Assembly (NCBI RefSeq): GCF_008710095.1 | Contig: NZ_VYKJ01000012.1 | Location: 141,768-205,767, forward strand | Direction of reading: 5' to 3' | DNA from: Affinibrenneria salicis | Lineage (GTDB): Bacteria; Pseudomonadota; Gammaproteobacteria; Enterobacterales; Enterobacteriaceae | DNA: 64,000 nucleotides | Shown: piece by piece, positions 56,036 through 64,000 of the stretch | Layout of the letters: every line of letters starts with the position of its first letter | How positions within the stretch are numbered: position 1 is the first letter of the stretch | Notes under the pieces: generated by a model | The model's input: the letters and a program-made list of their open reading frames with translations, nothing else | What the model was told of the DNA's origin: nothing | The model's database searches: none | Made by a program: the position numbers and the translations under genes

Positions 56036-57493
56036 ATGACAATAACTCTTCAACAACTAATCGCGCTATTGCCGCTGTTGATCGTCGGGTTGACGGTAGT
56101 GGTTGTGATGCTGTGCATTGCGTGGCGACGCAACCATTTTGTCAACGCGACGATGACGGTCATCGGCCTGAATATTGCGCTGCTCTCTCTTTGGTTCGTC
56201 GGCCAGGCAGGGCCAATGGACGTGACGCCGCTGCTGCGGGTGGACGGGTTCTCGATGTTGTATACCGGGCTGGTGCTATTGGCCAGCCTGGCCACCAGTA
56301 CCTTTGCCTATCCGTGGCTGGAAGGCTACAGCGACAACCGCGATGAGTTTTACCTGCTGGTGCTGATCGCCGCGTTGGGCGGCATTCTGCTGGCCAGCGC
56401 CAATCACCTGGCGGCGATGTTTATCGGCATTGAGCTGATCTCGCTGCCGCTGTTCGGCCTGATTGGCTACGCTTACCGCCAGAAACGCTCGCTGGAAGCC
56501 AGCATCAAATATACTCTGCTGTCCGCGGCGGCCTCGTCATTCCTGCTGTTCGGCATGGCGCTGGTGTACGCCGAGTCCGGCAGCCTGAGTTTCGCCAGCC
56601 TGGGGCTCAACCTGAGCGACCACCAGATCCATAAACCGCTGCTGTTGGCCGGGCTCGGCATGATGGTGGTCGGACTGAGTTTTAAGCTTTCGCTGGTGCC
56701 GTTTCACCTGTGGACGCCGGATGTCTATCAGGGCGCGCCGGCGCCGGTCTCCACCTTCCTCGCCACCGCCAGCAAGATCGCTATTTTCGGCGTGGTGATG
56801 CGTCTGTTCCTGTCCGCGCCGATGACCGACAGCGAATCGATGCGTTTGGTGCTGAGCGTGATCGCCTTCGCTTCCATTTTGTTCGGCAACCTGATGGCGC
56901 TGGTGCAGACCAATATCAAACGCCTGCTCGGCTACTCGTCGATAGCGCACCTGGGCTATCTGCTGGTGGCGCTGATCGCGGCGCGCACTCATCAACTGGC
57001 GCTGGAAACCGTCGGCGTCTACCTGGCCGGCTATCTGTTCAGCAGCCTGGGGGCGTTTGGCGTGGTCAGCCTGATGTCCAGCCCTTACCGCGGGCCGGAT
57101 GCCGATTCGCTGTTTTCCTATCGCGGGCTGTTCTGGCATAAACCGATTCTGTCGGCGGTGATGACGGTGATGATGCTTTCTCTGGCCGGCATCCCGATGA
57201 CGCTGGGCTTCTTCGGTAAGTTCTACGTGCTGGCCGTCGGGGTAAACGCCAGCCTGTGGTGGCTGACCGGCGCGGTAGTGGTGGGCAGCGCCATCGGCCT
57301 GTATTACTATCTGCGCGTGATGGTCAGCCTGTATCTGAGTGCGCCGAAAGCGCTGCGGAGGGATACGCCGGGGAACTGGGCGCTGACCGCCGGCGGCGTA
57401 GTGGTGCTGATTTCCGCCATTATGGTGCTGATTCTCGGCGTTTTCCCGCAGCCGTTGATTTCGCTGGTGCAACTGGCCCGGCCGCTGATGTAA
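56036..57493 (+). CDS. nuoN: NADH-quinone oxidoreductase subunit N
   Basis: A 485-residue antiporter-like subunit, the same length as E. coli NuoN, closing the nuo operon. [48 protein letters not shown] (about 124-171) carries the key Glu. [36 protein letters not shown] (about 215-250) carries the channel Lys pair. A terminator follows 26 bases after the stop. Confidence 0.98.
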   Translation: MTITLQQLIALLPLLIVGLTVVVVMLCIAWRRNHFVNATMTVIGLNIALLSLWFVGQAGPMDVTPLLRVDGFSMLYTGLVLLASLATSTFAYPWLEGYSDNRDEFYLLVLIAALGGILLASANHLAAMFIGIELISLPLFGLIGYAYRQKRSLEASIKYTLLSAAASSFLLFGMALVYAESGSLSFASLGLNLSDHQIHKPLLLAGLGMMVVGLSFKLSLVPFHLWTPDVYQGAPAPVSTFLATASKIAIFGVVMRLFLSAPMTDSESMRLVLSVIAFASILFGNLMALVQTNIKRLLGYSSIAHLGYLLVALIAARTHQLALETVGVYLAGYLFSSLGAFGVVSLMSSPYRGPDADSLFSYRGLFWHKPILSAVMTVMMLSLAGIPMTLGFFGKFYVLAVGVNASLWWLTGAVVVGSAIGLYYYLRVMVSLYLSAPKALRRDTPGNWALTAGGVVVLISAIMVLILGVFPQPLISLVQLARPLM

Positions 57494-57518
57494 CGGACTA
57501 CGGCGCGTTATCTTTTCG

Positions 57519-57555
57519 CACCCTGTGAGCGCCATGCTGACAGGGTGTTTTTTTT
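57519..57555 (+). terminator. Rho-independent terminator of the nuo operon
   Basis: CACCCTGT (57519-57526) pairs with ACAGGGTG (57540-57547) around a 13-base loop, followed by eight T (57548-57555). Confidence 0.92.
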
Positions 57556-57749
57556 CAGCTCGCCGCCGGCGCGGCCGGTCGAATTCAGTCAACGCTGAAA
57601 GGCAAAGTCTTTGCCATTCGCGCCCGCAGGGATGACTGCGCCTCCTCGCCCGCCCGGCAAGAGCAACGCGCTTTGCTGATTCGCGCTGAAGTCGGGATGA
57701 AAAGTTTGATATTATCGCTGACAAGGAAAATAGCGGGATATATAAAACA

Positions 57750-58190
57750 ATGAACAAAGTCGGATTGTATATGGCGATCATGCTGCTGTATGGCGTTATT
57801 GGTTATTTACTCTACTTCCCGGCCGCGCAGATCTATTTTAGCGGCAGCCAGCTGATTATTTCCGATATCAGAACGGCGTTCGTGTCGCAATTCCAGACCG
57901 CATTGCTCTTCGCTTTATCTGGCGCGGCGATTTTTTACTGTTCGGGAGGGGGGCGTCGACGGCTTCTCTCGCTGCGCGGGGCGGTTTTATGCGTATCCGC
58001 TCTGGCGTTTAATTTCGCGTGGCTTTTTCTCGTTCTGCTGGCGAAAAGGGTGATTATCGATACGCCGCCGCCCATCCCGGGTATCGCCATTTCCATCGAA
58101 TATTTTGGATTGATGGCGCCGCAGCTCATCGCCACGGGGTTAACCTGTTTGTGCCTGTTTTTTATTAGTAAAAAAGGTGCCCGGTGGTGA
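57750..58190 (+). CDS. Small multi-pass membrane protein of unknown function
   Basis: A 146-residue hydrophobic protein with four probable membrane segments, about 4-28, 45-63, 75-98 and 118-138. A basic loop ([12 protein letters not shown]) lies between the second and third. The arrangement resembles small DUF-type four-helix proteins, but I recognise no family. No strong ribosome binding site precedes the ATG. It sits alone between the nuo terminator and the convergent aldehyde dehydrogenase gene. The coherent helix pattern argues that it is real. Confidence 0.6.
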   Translation: MNKVGLYMAIMLLYGVIGYLLYFPAAQIYFSGSQLIISDIRTAFVSQFQTALLFALSGAAIFYCSGGGRRRLLSLRGAVLCVSALAFNFAWLFLVLLAKRVIIDTPPPIPGIAISIEYFGLMAPQLIATGLTCLCLFFISKKGARW

Positions 58191-58501
58191 TAAATCATAG
58201 TTGCCGGTCCGGCAGACCCGGCGACGCTATTTGTTCCGGGTATAAGAACTTTGGCCCGGCGGAGACGAGAGCGCAGGTTTTCGCCGCTGCGGCTTGTTGA
58301 CCGTCTGAGACCGCTCGCCAGCAGGAGCATTACCATTGTGCTTTATCATCCTGCGATGGTTATGGGGCCTTTAGCGGCGGAAAGCGTTGCTGATAATTGG
58401 TAAGCGTCGGCGCGGTGCGGGAAGCAAGCAATAAAGAAAGACCAGAGACGGCGTGCGTGGAGACGTCCCCTCTGAACGAGCATTCAGAGAGGACGGGTCG
58501 A
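58191..58501. other. Gap between membrane protein and aldehyde dehydrogenase genes
   Basis: No gene is visible in these 311 bases. CTCTGAA (58470-58476) pairs with TTCAGAG (58483-58489) just beyond the aldehyde dehydrogenase stop; without a T-run it is at best a weak terminator for that minus-strand gene. Confidence 0.35.
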
Positions 58502-59893
58502 TCAGAACCCGGCGTCGATATCCACGATATCAATCAGCTTGTGGTTAACGAATTCTTTGATGCCCAGCCCAATCAGCTCGCGGCCGTAGCCTGAACGGCG
58601 TACGCCGCCGAAGGGCAGATCGGCCTTCACCATGGTCGGATGGTTAACATAGACCATACCGGTCGAAATTTTTCTGGCTACTTCGGCGCCGCGTTTCGTA
58701 TCGCGGGTAAAGACCGAACCGCCCAGACCGAATGGCGAGTCGTTGGCGATACGGATGGCGTCCTCTTCGTCTTTCGCCCGGAACAGCATGGAGACCGGAC
58801 CAAAAAATTCCATGTAATAGGCTGGATTGTTTTCCGTCACGTTGGTCAGAATCGTCGGCTGAACAAACGCGCCCTGTTCCGGCACTTTAGGGCCGACTTC
58901 GGTCGCGGTGGCGCCGTGCTGTACCGCCAGCTTAATTTGCTCCTTCACTTCGTCCGCGGCCTTTTGCGACGACATCGGCGCCAGCGTGGTGCTGCTGAGC
59001 AACGGATCGCCGGTGCGCAGGGCCGCCACGCCTTCCTGATATTGCGCCAGGAAATCGTCATACACGTCGTCGACGATAATCATACGTTTGGAAGATACGC
59101 AGACCTGGCCGCTGTTCCAGTGGCGGCCGAAAACCGCCCATTTAACCGTTTTTTCCAGTTCGGCATCGGCCAGCACAACGAACGCGTCCGCGCCGCCCAG
59201 CTCCAGGGTGGATTTCTTCAGCGCTTTCGCCGCCTGCTGAGCCACCAGCGCGCCGGCGCCTTCGGAACCGGTCAGAGCGACGCCGTGGACGCGCGGATCG
59301 TTAAGGATCTGCTCAATCTGAGAGCGGGTGGCGTACAGGTTTTTAAAGGCGCCGGCCGGCAGACCGGCTTTCTGCATGATCTCTTCAAACGCCGCGGCGC
59401 ACTGCGGCACGTTGGATGCGTGTTTCAGCAAAATGGTGTTGCCGGCAGAGAGTTGCGGCGCAATGATGCGGGCAATCTGGTAGTAGGGGAAGTTCCACGG
59501 CTCGATGGCGAGGATAATGCCGAGCGGGTCGTGAACGACGACCGCATCGCCTTCCGCCGGGTCTGCTACGCTCAGTTTTTCCGGCGCCAGCAAGGTTTCG
59601 GCTTTATCGGCGTAGTACTCAAAAATACGGGCGGAGAGTTCGACTTCCGCTTTTGCTTCGGTCAGCAGTTTGCCCATTTCCAGGGTGAGCAGGCGCGCAT
59701 AGCGATCGCTGTCGGCGCGCAGTACCGCCGCGGCCTTCTGCATAATTTGTCGGCGCTCGTCGAAGCGGGTCTGTCGCCAGTCAAGAAAAGCCTGATGCGC
59801 ATGTTCAATGGCTGCGCCAACTTCGACATCCGTGGCTTCAGGGAATGTTTTCAACAGTTCCCCGGTGTAGGGATTGCGAGTCTCATATGCCAT
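58502..59893 (-). CDS. NAD(P)-dependent aldehyde dehydrogenase (succinate-semialdehyde type)
   Basis: A 463-residue aldehyde dehydrogenase most like the Sad/GabD group that oxidises succinate semialdehyde. NPYTGELLKTFPEATDVEV begins the chain. EPWNFPYYQIARIIAPQLSAGNTILLKHA (about 131-159) is the cofactor region. The catalytic Glu is in LELGGADAFVV (about 229-239) and the catalytic Cys in NSGQVCVSSKR (about 258-268). FFGPVSMLFR and GGVRRSGYGRELG-like sequence (GGVRRSGYGREL) are typical of the family. Its length (463) suits Sad (YneI) better than GabD (482). AAGGAGA lies upstream of the ATG. The physiological aldehyde is not certain. Confidence 0.9.
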   Translation of the reverse strand: MAYETRNPYTGELLKTFPEATDVEVGAAIEHAHQAFLDWRQTRFDERRQIMQKAAAVLRADSDRYARLLTLEMGKLLTEAKAEVELSARIFEYYADKAETLLAPEKLSVADPAEGDAVVVHDPLGIILAIEPWNFPYYQIARIIAPQLSAGNTILLKHASNVPQCAAAFEEIMQKAGLPAGAFKNLYATRSQIEQILNDPRVHGVALTGSEGAGALVAQQAAKALKKSTLELGGADAFVVLADAELEKTVKWAVFGRHWNSGQVCVSSKRMIIVDDVYDDFLAQYQEGVAALRTGDPLLSSTTLAPMSSQKAADEVKEQIKLAVQHGATATEVGPKVPEQGAFVQPTILTNVTENNPAYYMEFFGPVSMLFRAKDEEDAIRIANDSPFGLGGSVFTRDTKRGAEVARKISTGMVYVNHPTMVKADLPFGGVRRSGYGRELIGLGIKEFVNHKLIDIVDIDAGF

Positions 59894-60369
59894 AAGTAAA
59901 TCAGTCTCCTTCGTTACGGAATGAATGCTGCCGTCAAACGGCCAGCTGTTGTTATTTTTATGCGGTATGTCCGCCGTTCGTTACCTGACAATATACAGAT
60001 TAACATCACCGTATCAGAATAAAGTCAGAGAGCGATCACGATGTGCCATAAATGTTAAAGATTCTGCATCTTTGTGTGTCATTAATCTATCATGATGAAT
60101 CGCAGGAATAAAATCCAGGCTATTTACTCACATCGACAAAACTATGTGAAATACATGATCGGTATTACATTTTTATGTATAGCGTTCACATGTGGCGCTG
60201 CGCGGCATTCGCCATCGGCCGTTTCCGCTCCGGCGTCGGCGTTGGCGCGGCGGAAAATCGGTAAGCGCGCCGCGACTTTCGGAATGATCTGTGCGCTAAA
60301 TACGGGTGAACGACAGGAAGTTGTCTATAGTTACCTGACACGGTTTTTTTGTTGCACATGGAGAATCCT
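59894..60369. other. Divergent aldehyde dehydrogenase / elaB control region
   Basis: This 476-base AT-rich region holds the promoters of both genes. A 109-codon open frame within it (60092-60421) runs into elaB, has mixed composition and no good ribosome binding site, so it is not called. No operator is recognised. Confidence 0.35.
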
Positions 60370-60684
60370 ATGCCGACAACCAGAACACAGCCGGATGACG
60401 TCCGGATTAATGAAGACTTAAAACTTTTGTCTGAGACGCTGGAAGATGTGTTGAAGTTCTCCGGCGACCGCGCCGATGAGGCGTGGATCGAGATCAGGAA
60501 AAACGCCGAGCAGGCGTTGGCCGATGTAAAAGAACGGCTGGGTACGGCTTCAGAGAGTTATTATCAGCGCGCCAAAGACGCGGCCTGCCAGGCCGACGGC
60601 TATGTGCGCGACAACCCCTGGCACGGCGTCGGCATCGGCGCTACTGTCGGGCTGGTGCTTGGGCTGTTGCTGGCCCGGCATTAA
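60370..60684 (+). CDS. elaB: ElaB/YqjD/DUF883-family membrane-anchored protein
   Basis: A 104-residue protein similar to E. coli ElaB (101). A helical cytoplasmic region (INEDLKLLSETLEDVLKFSG, EIRKNAEQALADVKERLGTA) is followed by a C-terminal membrane anchor, DNPWHGVGIGATVGLVLGLLLARH. Family members are tail-anchored, bind ribosomes in the case of YqjD, and are stationary-phase, RpoS-controlled. ATG 60370 is chosen because GGAGA lies at 60360-60364; ATG 60349 and 60358 are upstream alternatives. Confidence 0.92.
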   Translation: MPTTRTQPDDVRINEDLKLLSETLEDVLKFSGDRADEAWIEIRKNAEQALADVKERLGTASESYYQRAKDAACQADGYVRDNPWHGVGIGATVGLVLGLLLARH

Positions 60685-60771
60685 TTTCGCGTTAAGCTGT
60701 CCCGTACGGGCGCGGCCATCCTTTTGCCGCGTCCGCGCCTCGCTGCGACGGTTCCGTGCCTCGCCGCGCGG

Positions 60772-61302
60772 TTAAACGCGGTAGCGATAAATATTCTGGT
60801 CGTAGACGCGTGCGCCGATGCGTTCTGCCTGCGGCGCGCGTTCGCTAAAAGTAAAGCCCAGTCTCTGAGCCAGTCGATTGCTGCGCGGATTTTCCACCGA
60901 ACAGCGAATGACGAAGCGGGTCAGTCCGCCGGACCGGCGCCAGTTGTCGATCAACGTATTAACCGCCATGAACGCGATCCCTTTCCCTTCCGCGGCGGAA
61001 CTGATCCAGTAACCAATCACGCCTTCTCCGTCGATCAGAGTATTGAAAGAAACCACGCCGACCAGTTCTTCATCCCAGAAGATCAGATACATCGCGCTTT
61101 GCCCGCGGCTAAATGCCTGACGGTTCTGTTCTATCGTGGTCAGGCTGTCGCTCACCTGGGTGACCGAGTCGGGCCACGGCATGGTATGGCGCAGCCGCGC
61201 TTTTTCCCGTTGGATCAACGTAAACAAGGGGCCGGCATCCTGCATTTGCGGAACGCAAAGCCGTAAATGCGGCGGGTTATACAATTCAGTTAGCGGTTGC
61301 AT
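60772..61302 (-). CDS. RimJ/RimL-type GNAT acetyltransferase
   Basis: A 176-residue GNAT-fold N-acetyltransferase. It resembles RimL, which acetylates the N-terminus of ribosomal protein L12: QREKARLRHTMPWPDSVTQV, AMYLIFWDEELVGVVSFN, IGYWISSAAEGKGIAFMAVNTLID (acetyl-CoA-binding, about 95-118) and ENPRSNRLAQRLGFTF (about 138-153). The exact substrate is uncertain. AGGAGGATTAATC gives a strong ribosome binding site. It is convergent with elaB. Confidence 0.87.
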   Translation of the reverse strand: MQPLTELYNPPHLRLCVPQMQDAGPLFTLIQREKARLRHTMPWPDSVTQVSDSLTTIEQNRQAFSRGQSAMYLIFWDEELVGVVSFNTLIDGEGVIGYWISSAAEGKGIAFMAVNTLIDNWRRSGGLTRFVIRCSVENPRSNRLAQRLGFTFSERAPQAERIGARVYDQNIYRYRV

Positions 61303-61538
61303 GATTAATCCTCCTGATGGTTATTCCCTGCTCCAAGAATAACGATTATGTCTATGAGGTTAAATTGATTTTTACCGGCTTACGTAGTACCGTCGCAACA
61401 TACGATATTAACTCTTATATCTTTCAGATTATGGGTGTCCCGGCTTTCCTTATTCCCTTGTGGCCGCGTTCGCGTTTGTTCGCTTACCGCTCTCCGGCAG
61501 CCTGAAATCTTTTGGGTATTCAATCAATTCGGTGAGCC

Positions 61539-62303
61539 ATGCCAATCATTCAGTCGGTTGAACGCGCATTGCGCATTTTGGATCTTTTTGACGAACACGC
61601 GACCGAACTTAAAATTACCGACATCAGTACCATGATGGGGTTGCATAAAAGCACCTTACACTCTTTATTAAAAACGCTGCAGGTGCAGGGATATATCGAT
61701 CAGAACCCGGATAATGGTAAATACCGCCTGGGGCTGAAGCTGGTCGAACGCGGGAATTTTGTCGTTAACTCCATGGATATACGCCAGCAGGCTAAAAACC
61801 ATCTGCTGGATTTATCGATAAAAACCGGGCAGACCACCCACCTGGCGATCCTGGACGGTCGCGAAGGCGTTTATATCGATAAAGTGGAAGGCAAGATGGC
61901 CATCATCTCCTATTCGCGCATCGGGCGACGTCTGCCGGTTCATGCCACCGCGATCGGCAAGGTATTGCTGGCCTTTCTGACAAAAGAGCAGATGGCCGGT
62001 ATTCTGCGGGATTATAACTATAGCGTGCAAACGCCGCATACCCTGACTTCGGAGAGCCAGCTGCTGGATGCGCTGGTCGGCGTGCGCGACAAGGGCTACG
62101 CTATCGACAGGGAGGAGAACGAGCAGGGGGTGCAGTGCGTCGCCGTGCCCATTCGCAACCATAACGGCGAGGTGATCGCCGCGCTGAGTATATCCACGTT
62201 GACCTCGCGCGTGGACGAGCGCCAGCTCCGCGACTACATTGCATTACTGACCCAGGCCGGGCGCGAGCTGTCGGAAAAACTGGGGTATGCCTCGCCGTCG
62301 TGA
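61539..62303 (+). CDS. IclR-family transcriptional regulator
   Basis: A 254-residue IclR-type regulator, KdgR-like in layout. The N-terminal winged helix-turn-helix is QSVERALRILDLFDEHATELKITDISTMMGLHKSTLHSLLKTL (about 5-47). The effector domain contains HLAILDGREGVYIDKVEG, RLPVHATAIGKVLLAFL (about 130-146) and REENEQGVQCVAVPIRNHNGEVIAALSIS (about 190-218). Family members sense small carboxylates or sugar acids. It is convergent with the GntP-type permease, which makes that gene a natural target, but this is inference. GGTGAG precedes the ATG. Confidence 0.92.
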   Translation: MPIIQSVERALRILDLFDEHATELKITDISTMMGLHKSTLHSLLKTLQVQGYIDQNPDNGKYRLGLKLVERGNFVVNSMDIRQQAKNHLLDLSIKTGQTTHLAILDGREGVYIDKVEGKMAIISYSRIGRRLPVHATAIGKVLLAFLTKEQMAGILRDYNYSVQTPHTLTSESQLLDALVGVRDKGYAIDREENEQGVQCVAVPIRNHNGEVIAALSISTLTSRVDERQLRDYIALLTQAGRELSEKLGYASPS

Positions 62304-62320
62304 CGCCGTTCGGGCGGATG

Positions 62321-62357
62321 CCTGCCGGCGGCGCTTTGGGCGTCTCCGGCCGGCAGG
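62321..62357. terminator. Hairpin between convergent iclR-type and gntP-type genes
   Basis: CCTGCCGGC (62321-62329) pairs perfectly with GCCGGCAGG (62349-62357) across a 19-base loop in the 67-base gap. No T-run is present; it could serve both convergent transcripts. Confidence 0.45.
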
Positions 62358-62370
62358 GCGTGCGGCGCGC

Positions 62371-63717
62371 TTACAGCATCGTATTCAATAGCAGGATAAA
62401 ACATAAACCGGCGACGGAGACGATGGTGGACAGTAAGGTCCAGGTGCAGAACGTCTCCTTCATGGTCAGGCCGAAGTACTCCTTGATCATCCAGAATCCG
62501 GCGTCATTGACGTGAGAGGCAATGGCGCTGCCGGCGCCGGTGGCGAGAGTGACCAGCGCCAGATTGACGTCGTGTTGTCCCAGCGTAGGGATAACCAGTC
62601 CGGCGGTGGATATCGCCGCCACGGTGGCCGAACCGAGCGAGATGCGCAGGATGGCGGCCACGCCCCAGGCGAGAATAATCGGGGAGGCGTTAGTGCCGGC
62701 GAACAGGTCGGCGACATAGTCACCGACGCCGCCGTCGATCAACACCTGTTTGAAGGCGCCGCCGCCGCCGATGATCAGCAGCATCATCCCGATGCTGGCG
62801 ACGGCAGAGGAGCAGGAACCCATCAGTTCTTTCACCGCGATCTTGCGCGCCAGCCCCATGGTATAGATGGCGAACAGCAGTGAAATCAACATGGCGACCG
62901 AGGCATTGCCCGCCAGCTGGATCGCGGACAGCAGCGTATTGTCGGCCCAGCGCAGTTCCTGCTGCAGCATTGATATCACGGTGGCGATGGACATCAGAAT
63001 GACCGGCAGCATGGCGGTCAGCACGCTGATTTTGAAGCCGGGCGTCTCATCCAGATCGAACTTTTTCTGTTCGCCGAGCGATTCGATATTGCCGGTTTTA
63101 TTAAACCCTTCCGGCACAATCTTTTTCGCCAGCTTATTGAATACCGGTCCGGCCAGAATCATGGTTGGAATCCCGACGGCGATACCATAGAGCAGTACGG
63201 CGCCGATATCGGCGCCGTATTCGCCGGCGATCAACGTCGGACCGGGATGGGGCGGCAGAAAGCCGTGGGTCACCAGCAGCGCGGACGCCATCGGCACGCC
63301 GAGGTGCAGGATGGAAACGCGCAGCTGCTTAGCGATGGAAAAGACGATGGGGATCAGCAGCACCAGTCCGACTTCGAAAAACAGGGCAATCCCGACGATA
63401 AAGGACGCGATAACCACTGCCCACTGGATATTCTTCTCGCCAAATTTATTGATCAGCGTGATCGCGATGCGCTGCGCGCCGCCGGCGTCGGCAATCAACC
63501 GGCCCAACATGGCGCCGATGCCGAATATCAGCGCGATATGGCCTAAGGTCCCGCCTAATCCGCTTTCAATGGATTTAACGATACGATCGAGGGGAATGCC
63601 CAACGCCAGCGCCACGCAGAACGACACGATAATCAGCGAAACAAAGGTATTGAGCTTTAGCGACATAATCAGTATGAGTAAAAAAATAATACCCATGGCT
63701 ACAATAAGTAACGGCAT
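62371..63717 (-). CDS. GntP-family gluconate-type permease
   Basis: A 448-residue proton symporter of the GntP family (GntP, GntT, GntU, KgtP-unrelated), with about 12-14 membrane segments. [31 protein letters not shown] (about 70-100) and [27 protein letters not shown] (about 153-179) are diagnostic, as is [29 protein letters not shown] near the C-terminus. The substrate is gluconate or a related sugar acid. GGAGA precedes the ATG. A heptamer array lies about 155 bases upstream of its start. Confidence 0.93.
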   Translation of the reverse strand: MPLLIVAMGIIFLLILIMSLKLNTFVSLIIVSFCVALALGIPLDRIVKSIESGLGGTLGHIALIFGIGAMLGRLIADAGGAQRIAITLINKFGEKNIQWAVVIASFIVGIALFFEVGLVLLIPIVFSIAKQLRVSILHLGVPMASALLVTHGFLPPHPGPTLIAGEYGADIGAVLLYGIAVGIPTMILAGPVFNKLAKKIVPEGFNKTGNIESLGEQKKFDLDETPGFKISVLTAMLPVILMSIATVISMLQQELRWADNTLLSAIQLAGNASVAMLISLLFAIYTMGLARKIAVKELMGSCSSAVASIGMMLLIIGGGGAFKQVLIDGGVGDYVADLFAGTNASPIILAWGVAAILRISLGSATVAAISTAGLVIPTLGQHDVNLALVTLATGAGSAIASHVNDAGFWMIKEYFGLTMKETFCTWTLLSTIVSVAGLCFILLLNTML

Positions 63718-63873
63718 AATAGGGTCTCCAGATATTTAACATCTGTATTTGTGTTTTTAATGTTATTTAAATAAAAAATTATCTGTTGGTCGGATTTAAT
63801 TGTGTATTATGTTCTGACTGTAATCAGATCTAAGTCCTCGTTATTTTTTTATTCCGGGTGAATAACATATTTT

Positions 63874-64000
63874 TTCAGGCTTCAGGCTTCAGGCTTCAGG
63901 CTTCAGGCTTCAGGCTTCAGGCTTCAGGCTTCAGGCTTCAGGCTTCAGGCTTCAGGCTTCAGGCTTCAGGCTTCAGGCTTCAGGCTTCAGGCTTCAGGCT
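63874..64000. repeat. 7-bp tandem repeat TTCAGGC, at least 18 copies, open at window end
   Basis: From 63874 to 63999 the unit TTCAGGC repeats 18 times without a single change, and base 64000 begins the next copy. The array continues past the window. It sits in the region upstream of the GntP-type gene (63718-64000), after an AT-rich stretch with no gene. Perfect identity of the copies suggests recent slippage expansion, or an assembly collapse or expansion. Confidence 0.97.

Noticed and set aside
60092..60421. 109-codon frame running into elaB
   Set aside because: Composition is irregular, no ribosome binding site is seen, and it overlaps the start of elaB in another frame. elaB is well supported.
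1..64000. tRNA, rRNA, CRISPR, transposase, toxin-antitoxin or phage genes
   Set aside because: None was recognised. The direct repeats present are head-to-tail microsatellites without spacers, so they are not CRISPR arrays.

Overview
The window reads as a piece of an enterobacterial (gamma-proteobacterial) chromosome. It carries the conserved order ubiX - hisJ - yfcH - folX - yfcE - yfcD - (PTS/ABC accessory genes) - pta - ackA - yfbV - yfbU - yfbT - yfbS - yfbR - alaA - lrhA - nuoABC/DEFGHIJKLMN - elaB. This is the E. coli/Salmonella backbone with local changes. High GC content, a HexA/PecT-type LrhA, an amylovoran-like exopolysaccharide (EPS) operon and short dispersed repeats point to a plant-associated group such as Pectobacteriaceae (Brenneria, Dickeya, Lonsdalea, Pectobacterium). 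That assignment is an inference; genus cannot be fixed from the sequence alone. No rRNA, tRNA, CRISPR array or transposase gene was seen.

Layout. 1-1.6 kb: the end of an unrecognised gene, a dispersed repeat, and an NAD-dependent sugar epimerase/dehydratase. 1.7-12.3 kb: an EPS operon headed by a JUMPstart/ops element (RfaH target). It contains a WecA-like initiating transferase, Wzc, Wzx, a TupA-like ATP-grasp protein, one GT4 and three GT2 glycosyltransferases, and a secreted glycosidase-like protein. No wza, wzb or wzy is present. 12.5-17.8 kb: ubiX, hisJ (behind a sigma54/NtrC-type promoter but without hisQMP), yfcH, folX, yfcE and yfcD. 17.8-23.4 kb: a LacI-type regulator divergent from an ascorbate-type PTS (IIA, IIB, IIC) and a split transketolase, with two palindromic operators and a CRP-like site between them. 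24.0-28.8 kb: a ribose-type sugar ABC transporter with a Gfo/Idh/MocA dehydrogenase. 28.9-41.4 kb: a DUF817 membrane protein, pta-ackA and the yfb genes, alaA and lrhA. 42.4-57.5 kb: the complete 13-gene nuo operon for respiratory complex I with fused nuoCD. 57.7-63.7 kb: a small membrane protein, an aldehyde dehydrogenase, elaB, a GNAT acetyltransferase, an IclR-type regulator and a GntP-family permease.

The most unusual signals are in non-coding DNA. A family of dispersed MITE-like repeats shares ends related to TATACCCTAAATAATTCG and ACTTCAGGTTGCAGGTGCG but has variable interiors. One copy upstream of nuoA contains 15 tandem copies of a 9-bp unit. A 7-bp array of at least 18 copies (TTCAGGC) sits upstream of the gluconate-type permease and runs off the window. 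Both arrays are candidates for hypervariable or phase-variable loci.
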